Source: Flavobacterium sp. JAD_PAG50586_2
Lineage (GTDB): Bacteria > Bacteroidota > Bacteroidia > Flavobacteriales > Flavobacteriaceae
Reading direction: 5' to 3'
Length of the DNA: 64,000 nt
Assembly (NCBI GenBank): GCA_023213215.1
Contig: CP096136.1
Span: 3,572,724 to 3,636,723 of the forward strand
Below the pieces are notes generated by a model that worked only from the letters and a program-made list of their open reading frames with translations, had not been told where the DNA came from and did not search any database. Shown in pieces: positions 56,743 to 64,000 of the stretch. How positions within the stretch are numbered: the stretch's first letter is position 1; each line of letters begins with the position of its first letter. The translations under genes and the position numbers were made by a program.

Positions 56743-59531
56743 ATGAAGAGTTCCGAAATTGCCACATTAGAGCCCAAAAAAACATCTTAATCAAAGGTGC
56801 ACAAATCCATAACCTAAAAAACCTCGATGTTGTGATTCCACGGAATCAACTCGTGGTTATTACCGGACTTTCAGGATCCGGAAAATCGAGTTTGGCATTT
56901 GACACCTTATATGCTGAAGGCCAACGCCGTTATGTAGAAAGTTTATCCTCTTACGCACGTCAGTTTTTAGGTAGATTGGATAAACCAAAAGTGGAATATA
57001 TCAAAGGAATTGCACCAGCGATTGCGATTGAACAAAAGGTTAATACCACTAATGCTCGATCTACGGTAGGGACTTCAACAGAAATATACGATTACCTTAA
57101 ATTACTTTTCGCGCGAATCGGAAGAACCTTTTCGCCAATCTCCGGAAATGAAGTAAAGAAAGACACTGTTAGCGATGTAATGAATGCGGTTAAGGAATTT
57201 CCTTTAGACAGCAAATGGCTACTGCTTTCCCCTATTCATTTAGAAGAAGGCCGTCAATTGGAAGACAAGCTGAAAGTTTTGTTACAGCAAGGTTTTGCCC
57301 GTATTTTGGTCAAGAATGAAATGGTGCGTTTAGATGAATTAGATCAGCATTCTTTAGACCATAAAGATATTTTATTGATTATTGACCGAATTGTAGTCAA
57401 AGAGGAAGAAGAATTCTATAACCGTTTAGCTGATGCAACACAAACCGCTTTCTTTGAAGGAAAAGGGGTTTGCTATCTTCAGGAATTGGATACCAATAAT
57501 CGTTTGGAATTCAGTTCCAATTTTGAATTGGATGGCATTACTTTTCTGGAACCCAATATTCATCTTTTCAGCTTTAACAATCCATACGGTGCCTGTCCAA
57601 CCTGCGAAGGCTACGGAAATGTTATCGGAATTGATGCTGAATTGGTTGTTCCGAATACAGCACTCTCTGTTTTTGAAAATGCCATTTTTCCCTGGCGTGG
57701 TGAAAGTATGAGCTGGTATCGCGATCAGTTGGTGAACAACGCCTATAAATTCGATTTCCCTATCCACAAACCTTACTTTGAATTAACCGAAGCCCAACAG
57801 GAATTGATTTGGAAAGGCAACAGCTATTTCACCGGTTTGGATGATTTCTTTGCCGAACTCGAAGCCAAAAACTATAAAATCCAGAATCGTGTGATGTTAT
57901 CGCGGTATCGTGGTAAAACCAAATGCCCAACCTGCAAAGGCAGAAGGCTGCGTAAGGAAGCTAACTATATTTATGTGGGCGGGAAAACAATTTCAGAATT
58001 GGTGGATTTGTCTATCAAAAGACTGATTCCGTTTTTTAATGGTTTAGAGCTTTCCGAATACGAGCAAAAGGTGGCAAAAAGGCTTTTAATTGAAATCAAT
58101 AACCGATTAGCATTCCTTAGTGATGTTGGATTGGATTACCTTACAATAAACAGGAACTCCGCAACACTTTCTGGTGGAGAATCGCAGCGTATCAATTTGG
58201 CCACTTCTTTAGGAAGTAGTTTAGTAGGTTCGATGTATATCCTTGATGAGCCAAGCATCGGGTTACACCCAAAAGATACCGAAAGACTGATTAAGGTTTT
58301 GAAAAACCTGCGGGATTTAGGCAACACCGTTATCGTTGTAGAGCATGATGAAGACATTATGAAAGCTGCCGACAGGATTATCGACATTGGTCCCGAAGCC
58401 GGAACATTTGGTGGTGAATTGGTAGCCGAAGGAACATTTGATGAAATACTAAAGGCAGATTCCCTAACGGCAAAATACCTGAATGGCCAATTAGAAATTA
58501 CTGTGCCAAAAAAACGAAGAACATCAAAAAACTTTATCGAAATAAAAGGTGCGCGTGAAAACAATCTCCAGAATGTAGATGTGGCATTTCCGTTAGAGAG
58601 CCTTACGGTCATTACCGGAGTTTCCGGAAGTGGAAAAAGTACGTTAGTTAAGAAAATCCTTTTTCCGGCTATGCAAAAGAAGTTGGAAGGCATTGGCGAT
58701 AAAGCCGGACAGTTTTCTGAATTATCCGGAAGTTTTGCCCATATAAAACACATTGAATACGTCGATCAAAATCCGATTGGAAGAAGTTCGCGTTCGAATC
58801 CGGTGACTTATATCAAGGCTTATGATGATATCCGTGACTTATATTCAAAAGAAAAACTATCTAAAGTCCGTGGTTATCAGGCCAAACATTTCTCTTTTAA
58901 TGTTGACGGCGGACGCTGCGAAACCTGCAAAGGAGAAGGTTCAATTAATGTAGAAATGGTTTTCATGGCCGATGTTTCCTTGCCTTGCGATACCTGTGGC
59001 GGAAAACGTTTCAAGAAGGAAATCCTAGAAGTATTTTTTGAAGGTAAAAATATCGATGATATCCTGACAATGACAATCGATGATGCCATTGCATTTTTTA
59101 CCGAAAATAAGCAGGCTAAAATCATACAAAAACTGCAACCTTTACAAGATGTTGGTTTGGGCTACGTTCAGTTAGGGCAATCCTCTTCTACCCTTTCCGG
59201 TGGTGAAGCACAACGTATAAAGCTGGCTTCGTTTTTGGTAAAAGGGGTTACAAAAGAAAAGGCATTATTCGTATTCGATGAACCAACAACAGGTTTACAC
59301 TTTCACGATATCAAAAAGCTATTAGCTTCCTTTGACGCACTGATTGAAAAAGGACATTCGATTATCGTAATTGAGCACAATCTGGATTTGATAAAATGCG
59401 CCGACTGGCTGATAGATTTAGGTCCGGAAGGTGGTGAAAACGGTGGACAGATTCTGGCTGTTGGAACTCCGGAAGAGGTTGTGAAAAACAAAAAATCAGT
59501 AACGGGATATTATCTTAAGGATAAATTGTAA
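56743..59531 (+). CDS. uvrA: Excinuclease ABC subunit A, frameshifted near the start
   Basis: Damage-recognition ATPase of nucleotide excision repair, about 930 residues. Both ABC halves are complete: Walker A GLSGSGKSSLAF and GVSGSGKSTLVKK, signatures LSGGESQRINLA and LSGGEAQRIKLA, and zinc modules CPTCEGYG, CPTCKGRR, CETCKGEGS and CDTCGGKR. The true start at 56743 (MKSSEIATLEPKK) is cut off by a stop eleven codons on; one extra A in the A7 run 56776-56782 restores KKNILIKGAQIHNLKNLDVV, the expected N-terminus. Confidence 0.95.
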
Positions 59532-59599
59532 ACCACAACCGTAGCTTTGTTTTAATATTCATTCTTTTTAAGGAGCAGCACTTTTATCTTTCTTTCACA

Positions 59600-59660
59600 C
59601 ATCCTCCCGCTTTACACTCTATCTTTTGCTCCGCAAAAGGATGCCGTTCCAATCGGGGCT
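59600..59660 (-). repeat. Intergenic imperfect palindrome, copy 2
   Basis: Inverted relative to copy 1 at 9324. Reads ATCCTCCCGCTTTACACTCT, then ATCTTTTGC-TCC-GCAAAAGGAT as the core stem, then GCCGTTCCAATCGGGGCT. Shares the AGCCCCGAT edge and the AAAAGGAT core with copy 1. Confidence 0.6.
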
Positions 59661-59693
59661 AGCGAGAGCGTTAATAGTTCTTTCAAAAAATAA

Positions 59694-59721
59694 AAAACTA
59701 CAAAACCGCTCTTGTAGTTTT
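59694..59721. terminator. Hairpin after uvrA
   Basis: Perfect AAAACTACAA / TTGTAGTTTT stem with an 8-base loop, A run before and T run in the arm; probable uvrA terminator. Confidence 0.75.
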
Positions 59722-59867
59722 AAGAAACTTGTTGCACGGATTACACCCGAACGACGTGACTGCCGAAGGACTCGAACGAGGCGAAGCAAATCCTCTCCAT
59801 CAGGTGTTTTGTTTTGTTATGGTAAACGCTAAACCCTGAGTGCTTTCGGGGTATTAATCTTAACAAG

Positions 59868-59946
59868 TTGTCACAATTTTTTTATTTTTTATTTTTTTGT
59901 GACACTTTTTGTCACAAAATTTTTAAATAGACTTTTTTTGTGACAA
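59868..59946. repeat. Nested TTGTCACAA / TTTGTGACA inverted repeats
   Basis: Four boxes: TTGTCACAA (59868-59876), TTTGTGACA (59896-59904), TTGTCACAAAA (59909-59919) and TTTGTGACAAG (59937-59947). They form an inner pair with a 5-base spacer and an outer pair, separated by poly-T/A. The stretch 59532-60056 has no gene; besides this it holds the palindrome and hairpin listed above. Confidence 0.55.
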
Positions 59947-60056
59947 GAAAAAATAACACTGATGATGTAACACCATACCTAAATTCCGGTATCACTAACT
60001 TGCAACACGGTGTGTCATTTTTTATCATTTTCCTCGATTTAAAGCTATTTCAAATG

Positions 60057-60086
60057 TAAAAAGGAGTGCGTAATTGCACTCTTTTA
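60057..60086 (-). terminator. Terminator at the end of the RHS locus
   Basis: Minus strand GAGTGC-AATTAC-GCACTC followed by CTTTTT. It ends the minus transcript of the toxin locus. Confidence 0.65.
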
Positions 60087-60148
60087 GTGATTAATTTTTG
60101 AATATGATTTGATTTACAAGGTGTTAATTGAATGATAAAATGGCATCA

Positions 60149-60466
60149 CTAACGTTGGGACATTACAGCTCCCTGCCAAAAATTTCCACCTGTCAAACTA
60201 GCTCCCGCGCCACCACTCACAGTTCCAAAAGCTAACGTTCCCCACGAATTATTCATTCCTAATGCGCCACTTAATCCTTGGTGTGATGTTTCAATAGTAG
60301 CTTCATAACCTCTGAAATTATAATTTTCAGTAGTCGTTCCTCCTCCCCAGGCACTACTAGCCACACTAGCCAAACAACCACTAGCAAAACCTGTCCAGAA
60401 ATTACCGCCCTGTACTTCACTCATCATCCCTTGGAACTTGCCGTGGGAGAGGGAATGGAAAGTCAA
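60149..60466 (-). pseudogene. Truncated third RHS hinge without toxin tip
   Basis: The frame reads GKFQGMMSEVQGGNFWTGFA, ASVASSAWGGGTTTENYNF and NFWQGAV, nearly identical to the hinge of the main RHS protein. It then ends MSQR where the main protein continues TGLVVSGLNH, so no toxin domain remains. The only upstream start is TTG, so I regard it as a non-translated fragment. It shows the undamaged reading (GGG at the point where the main copy has lost a base) and marks the far edge of the cassette array. Confidence 0.75.
60165..60452 (-). repeat. RHS hinge direct repeat, copy 3
   Basis: About 288 bases nearly identical to 63104-63390, with only scattered substitutions and one indel. Same orientation; the third of three hinge copies. 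Confidence 0.85.
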
Positions 60467-60497
60467 ATTGACGCTAGGTTTATGTAGTCAATCTAAA

Positions 60498-60976
60498 TCA
60501 TTTATTATGTTTTATGAAATTTATTAAAGTGGCATTATTACTATAGTCTCTAAACTCAAAAGCAATTGTATCAATATTCTCCTTTGATTTTTTATCGAAA
60601 AAAACTCTATACTGTGAATCAGAAATACCAACATTATTGAATAACAAATCCTTATTTTTACACTTCATTAAATTAGTTAACCTAAAATCAGGTTTTCTGT
60701 TTTTTGATGAATCTTCAAGAATTATAGTAAAGGAAATAATTTCCTTGTAAATTTCTTTTGAATTTCTAGCTTTAAATTTGTAAGAAGTCCAAGATTCAAT
60801 TATTTTATACTTTTGATTTCCAATATCTACACTTTTTTTATCGGACCAATATTGATCTATTAATAGTCCATTGTCTTTTGATTCTTTTGCGCTATCATGA
60901 TAAAAAGCCAAATCGTTTATACAGCTATAGCTTAAAAGAAGAAATAATGCTAGTATGATTTTATTTTTTTTGACAT
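60498..60976 (-). CDS. Probable immunity lipoprotein 2, frameshifted in its signal peptide
   Basis: The main open part (TTG-initiated at 60911) reads AFYHDSAKESKDNGLLIDQY onward and ends at 60498. An ATG at 60976 opens MSKK and, if one base is added to the A8 run (60964-60971), continues NKIILALFLLLSYSC, a textbook lipoprotein signal with Cys20, directly into the domain. The repaired protein is about 159 residues. It starts five bases after the CT2 stop, the tight spacing of toxin-immunity pairs. No known family is recognised; I infer it blocks CT2 in the envelope. Confidence 0.6.
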
Positions 60977-60980
60977 AACT

Positions 60981-61727
60981 TTAATAGGCTGGTTTGTATA
61001 ATTGCTTTGACATTGCTTTAAATGCCATATTAGGTATCATATTATAATTAGCGGTATTTAATATGCCAGCTTTAACAAGCGAATATCGCACAATTGTAAT
61101 ACAAGAATTAAAAAATAAATTATAATCCATTTTAATCGTACTAATAGCAGTATTCATAGCCATTTGCAATTGCTTTTGGGTTACCTTATAAGTTAATATT
61201 TTATCATATAACTTTCCAGGAGAAACATTCTTTGTATAATAATCATTTATCTCACTGAAACTACTAAATCTTTTTATTGTGCTTTTGTGATCTCCATAAA
61301 TGCCATCATTTTCATTAGTTCCATCTTTTGAAATATAGAGTAAATCACTATCTACATCCCCCACCAAAGCTTGATGACCAGCACCGTTAGCTCCCTCAAA
61401 ATCGTGCATAACGTGTAATTTATGTTTTTTAGCAAAACCTCCGTGCACCGCATGATTAAGTCCACTAACAACCAAACCAGTAACAGCTCCCTGCCAAAAA
61501 TTACCGCCAGTTAAACTGGCTCCAGCGCCACCACTAACAGTTCCAAAAGTTAGTAGTCCAACAGTACTATCAGCAAATTTTCCTGCTCCGCCCCAGCCAC
61601 TTCCTGCAATAGCATTGCCTTTTGCATCAAAACTACTACCTCCCTGAAATGCACTACTAGCCACACTAGCCAAACAACCACTAGCAAAACCTACCCAGAA
61701 ATTACCGCCCTGCACTCCACTCATCAT
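60981..61727 (-). CDS. Orphan RHS C-terminal toxin cassette (candidate permuted papain-like fold)
   Basis: 248 residues. Starts inside the hinge (MMSGVQGGNFWVGFASG, two adjacent ATGs at 61727) and carries a second hinge copy to about residue 95. A unique tip follows, with a conserved-looking AGHQALVGD (His) and, 85 residues later, YNLFFNSCITIVRYSLVKAG (Cys). The His-before-Cys order suggests a circularly permuted NlpC/P60 or LRAT-like peptidase. No RHS core or promoter is present, and a stop lies just upstream, so it probably needs recombination onto the RHS gene. Immunity lipoprotein 2 follows by 4 bases. Confidence 0.7.
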   Translation of the reverse strand: MMSGVQGGNFWVGFASGCLASVASSAFQGGSSFDAKGNAIAGSGWGGAGKFADSTVGLLTFGTVSGGAGASLTGGNFWQGAVTGLVVSGLNHAVHGGFAKKHKLHVMHDFEGANGAGHQALVGDVDSDLLYISKDGTNENDGIYGDHKSTIKRFSSFSEINDYYTKNVSPGKLYDKILTYKVTQKQLQMAMNTAISTIKMDYNLFFNSCITIVRYSLVKAGILNTANYNMIPNMAFKAMSKQLYKPAY

Positions 61728-61748
61728 CCTTTGGAACGTGCCGTGTGA
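61461..61748 (-). repeat. RHS hinge repeat, copy 2 (diverged centre)
   Basis: The two ends (61461-61550 and about 61646-61748) match the other hinge copies closely; the middle has been replaced by different glycine-rich sequence. Same orientation as copies 1 and 3. Confidence 0.75.
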
Positions 61749-61787
61749 AAATGCCTGGAGCCGGGCATTTGCTCGGCTTTTCTATAT

Positions 61788-62396
61788 TTATTCAAAAACT
61801 AAAGTTTCAGAAACTTTTAATTCTTTCCTTTTAGTTAGATAATTTTCTTTTGAAAAAGGTCCATAAACCTCTTGCTTTTGCTTGTCAATTATGTAATAAT
61901 TTATTTTTCTTGAGAACATTTCTTTAAAATAAGGATCTTCTTTTATAATTTTTGAAGCAATTTTACCCAAAGTATCAAAACTTCTCACATTACTTTCAGG
62001 TAAAACTTCCCTAGATATTTCTTTATGCCAAATCGAATCTGTCCAAATTTTTGATTGCATAAATTTTTTAACATCTTTAGTGATTTTTATAGAATCTTTC
62101 ATATATAACAGGAAACCATACTTACTTCTTAAATCTTCAACAACATAACTATTTGTATTTTTAGAAGACGGTACTTGTTCTACTATTATAAAATTTTCAT
62201 CAAATGAATAATTCTTTATATTAGGATAAACACCTTCCTTATATGTAAAATTAGGAGAAATTCTAGAACAAGAACCCTCAGCTAAATAACTATAACCCGA
62301 ACCTAATTCACCTGAAACATCCCCAACTCCAGCACCTAAACAAGAGTTTAAAAGTATGATTAAAATTAACAATGTAAAAATTAAATATTTGTTCAT
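61788..62396 (-). CDS. DUF3997-like lipoprotein, probable immunity protein 1
   Basis: 202 residues with a lipoprotein signal (LILIILLNSC, Cys19) and an outer-domain motif YSYLAEGSCSRISPNFTYKE, KNYSFDENFIIVEQVPSSKN resembling DUF3997. The start at 62396 is only 7 bases after the stop of the decayed toxin remnant (62404), and about 190 bases after the intact toxin tip. I infer it is the immunity protein of that toxin group. Charged, Lys/Ile-rich, AT-rich compared with the RHS core. Function otherwise unknown. Confidence 0.6.
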   Translation of the reverse strand: MNKYLIFTLLILIILLNSCLGAGVGDVSGELGSGYSYLAEGSCSRISPNFTYKEGVYPNIKNYSFDENFIIVEQVPSSKNTNSYVVEDLRSKYGFLLYMKDSIKITKDVKKFMQSKIWTDSIWHKEISREVLPESNVRSFDTLGKIASKIIKEDPYFKEMFSRKINYYIIDKQKQEVYGPFSKENYLTKRKELKVSETLVFE

Positions 62397-62403
62397 AACC
62401 TAT

Positions 62404-62556
62404 TTATTTTGGAGTAAAATTTAGTATTGCATTACCTTTAAAATTTATCATAAAACCAGTTCCAGAACATGTGGCAATATTCCAAATGACAAAGAATTTA
62501 TTATGCACGCTAACGAAATAATTTGCAAAAAGAATAGGTTTCTTATGATTTGTTTA
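62404..62556 (-). pseudogene. Remnant 3' end of a second RHS toxin tip
   Basis: An unstarted minus frame, closed upstream by a stop, ends WNIATCSGTGFMINFKGNAI and then LNFTPK. This matches the C-terminus of the intact tip (RNIATW, GTPYMINFNGINTI), whose stop lies at 62590. It is therefore the tail of a related toxin that was displaced, still in front of its immunity gene. Confidence 0.65.
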
Positions 62557-62589
62557 AATATATTTTCTTTTTTTCAATTTGTATGAATA

Positions 62590-64000
62590 TTAAAATCTAA
62601 ATCCGTGAGAAGTTTGTGAATAAGTATTGAGTACAGATGTTCCATTTCTAATAGTATTAATACCATTAAAATTAATCATATATGGCGTTCCTTTTCCCGC
62701 ATATACATCTCCCATCCAAGTTGCAATATTTCTTCCTACTAGTTTTGGGTTTGAAACAAGACAACATGCACCCCCACATCCAACTCGTACAATATCAAAA
62801 TCATACATATTCGATTCTATTGCAACTTGATTATTTCCTTTATATACTAAATTGAGCTTTCCGAATACCCTACCATGTTTAGATGATAATAAAGTGCTTA
62901 CTTCATATTTATTACCTTCCACCCATCCTGTAGTATCAACAAAATTCAAATCAATAGTTGATGCATCTACAGTCATAGGTTTTCCATTTGCTTCTCTATA
63001 ATGTTTATTTGCTTCTTCCAAAGTTGGTGCTTTCCTGCCTTTTGGGTCACCATGCTCATTCTGATGCATCAAATGATTCAACCCACTAACTACCAAACCA
63101 GTAACAGCTCCCTGCCAAAAATTTCCACCTGTCAAACTAGCTCCCGCGCCACCACTCACAGTTCCAAAAGCTAACGTTCCCCACGAATTATTCATTCCTA
63201 ATGCGCCGCTTAATCCTTGGTGTGATGTTTCAATAGTAGCTCCATAACCTCTGAAATTATAATTTTCAGTAGTCGTTCCTCCACCCAGGCACTACTAGCA
63301 ACACTAGCCAAACAACCACTTGCAAAACCTGTCCAGAAATTACCGCCCTGCACTCCACTCATCATCCCTTGGAAAGTGCCGTGCGCGAGGGCCTCAAATG
63401 CAGCTATTGAATAAGCATTACTAAACAATGTAGAGGCAGCAGTTCCAATCCCAAAAGTAACCGCCCCACTAAATGCTCCTATAGCAGCACTTTGTAGCAA
63501 ACCACCAAAATTCATTTGCGTTCGGGTTGCCATTGCTGTTATAGTATAAGTCAATGCTGCAATAGCCGCTCCAATCAAAACTGCGGCAACAAAGAACTCC
63601 CCACTCGGGTCAGTATACTTTAAAGGATTATTAAGAACGTATCCATAGCGGTTAAAATTTTGCGTATTGCTTGGGTCTTGTATAAAATTATCCGGTTGCA
63701 AAAAGCGGTGCAGTTTTGGGTCATACAACCTAGCGTTCATGTGTATTAACCCAACACTTTGCAGATGCTCATGCCCGGTATATCCTCTGTCTAAAACAAG
63801 GAAACCTATTAAGCTGTTTCCTTGAGCATCCTGTATTTTTAATACTTCCCCCAAGCATCAAACAAGCGTTTTTCTATTACAACAGCCGCCTGGTTGGTAA
63901 TTGCTACAATACTACCCTGATAATCCCTGTGCAAATATAAATATTCCTGAGTAGTTCCGTCACTTTTTAACACTACAGGGGCACTATAACCATCTCCTCC
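62590..64000 (-). CDS. RHS repeat protein, C-terminal part with toxin tip, frameshifted
   Basis: The 5' part is beyond the window. Visible are the last YD repeats (RGYTGHEHL, RLYDPKLHRFLQPDNF) and the junction NPLKYTDPSGE, then a glycine/alanine-rich hinge, then a unique tip of about 160 residues (LLSSKHGRVFGKLNLVYKG, ending TYSQTSHGFRF). Two one-base breaks interrupt it: a C5 run at 63848-63852 and a C3 run at 63284-63286, where copy 3 has the extra base. RHS proteins form a shell that delivers the cleaved tip into competitors; the tip's activity is unknown, and the nearest immunity candidate is at 61788. Confidence 0.85.
63104..63390 (-). repeat. RHS hinge direct repeat, copy 1
   Basis: Hinge DNA inside the main RHS gene; the reference for copies at 60165-60452 and 61461-61748. 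Confidence 0.85.

Noticed and set aside
59745..59800. tRNA-Ser-like text (GTTCGAGTCC on the minus strand)
   Set aside because: Only a T-arm-like piece can be drawn; no acceptor stem, D arm or anticodon arm pairs with it.
59868..59946. XerCD dif site
   Set aside because: The box layout and spacing do not resemble the 11-6-11 arrangement, and no replication terminus evidence is seen.
60498..60911. TTG start as real start of immunity gene 2
   Set aside because: An ATG 65 bases upstream gives a lipoprotein signal once one base is added to an A8 run, which fits better.
63210..63854. Stand-alone gene starting with TTG in the RHS region
   Set aside because: It is the middle of the RHS gene, separated by two one-base indels; the upstream frame carries the preceding YD repeats.

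Overview
The window is a low-GC stretch of a Bacteroidota chromosome, almost certainly a Flavobacterium or close relative. The signs are an adjacent SusC/SusD pair, a -7 promoter element of the TAnnTTTG type with hardly any Shine-Dalgarno sites, a BatA-type protein, DUF6146 and TIGR02757 family proteins, lipoproteins with acidic residues after the lipobox cysteine, and an RHS protein ending in the canonical NPLKYTDPSGE junction. I see no rRNA, tRNA, CRISPR array, insertion sequence or prophage.

Layout. 1-36.8 kb is mostly housekeeping: parE-parC (parC runs off the left edge), ychF, a ferredoxin, an acyl-CoA reductase/serC/serA cluster, a folE with paired palindromic operators, a lolD/membrane protein/TIGR02757 operon, a copper-type MbnP/MbnH/outer-membrane operon, a PAS membrane protein, an M3 peptidase, a 21-bp tandem repeat array, a DEAD-box-type helicase, a lactonase, a BatA-like/dihydroorotase-like operon, and bcp, nth and an ECF sigma factor. 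37.7-56.6 kb is one polysaccharide utilisation locus on the minus strand. A membrane-bound propeller/Y_Y_Y/LuxR-type regulator is followed by SusC, SusD, two glycan-binding lipoproteins, GH16, two GH30, GH5, GH3 and GH16. This set fits a beta-1,3/1,6-glucan such as laminarin or fungal glucan: lipoprotein GH16/GH30 enzymes cut at the surface, SusCD imports, and the GH3 and remaining enzymes finish the oligosaccharides. uvrA follows.

60.1-64 kb is the most dynamic part, a minus-strand RHS polymorphic-toxin locus. The 3' end of an RHS core gene carries a toxin tip. Downstream lie a decayed toxin 3' end, a lipoprotein (probable immunity), a second promoterless hinge plus toxin tip (candidate permuted papain-like fold), a second lipoprotein immunity candidate, and a third, truncated hinge. 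The hinge DNA is repeated three times, near-identically in copies 1 and 3, so tips could be exchanged by homologous recombination.

Caution. At least ten conserved reading frames are interrupted by one-base indels, nearly always a missing base in a homopolymer (uvrA, sigma factor, bcp, BatA-like, GH3, RHS and others). This is far more likely sequencing error than biology. Affected genes are given at their repaired extents, with each break noted.
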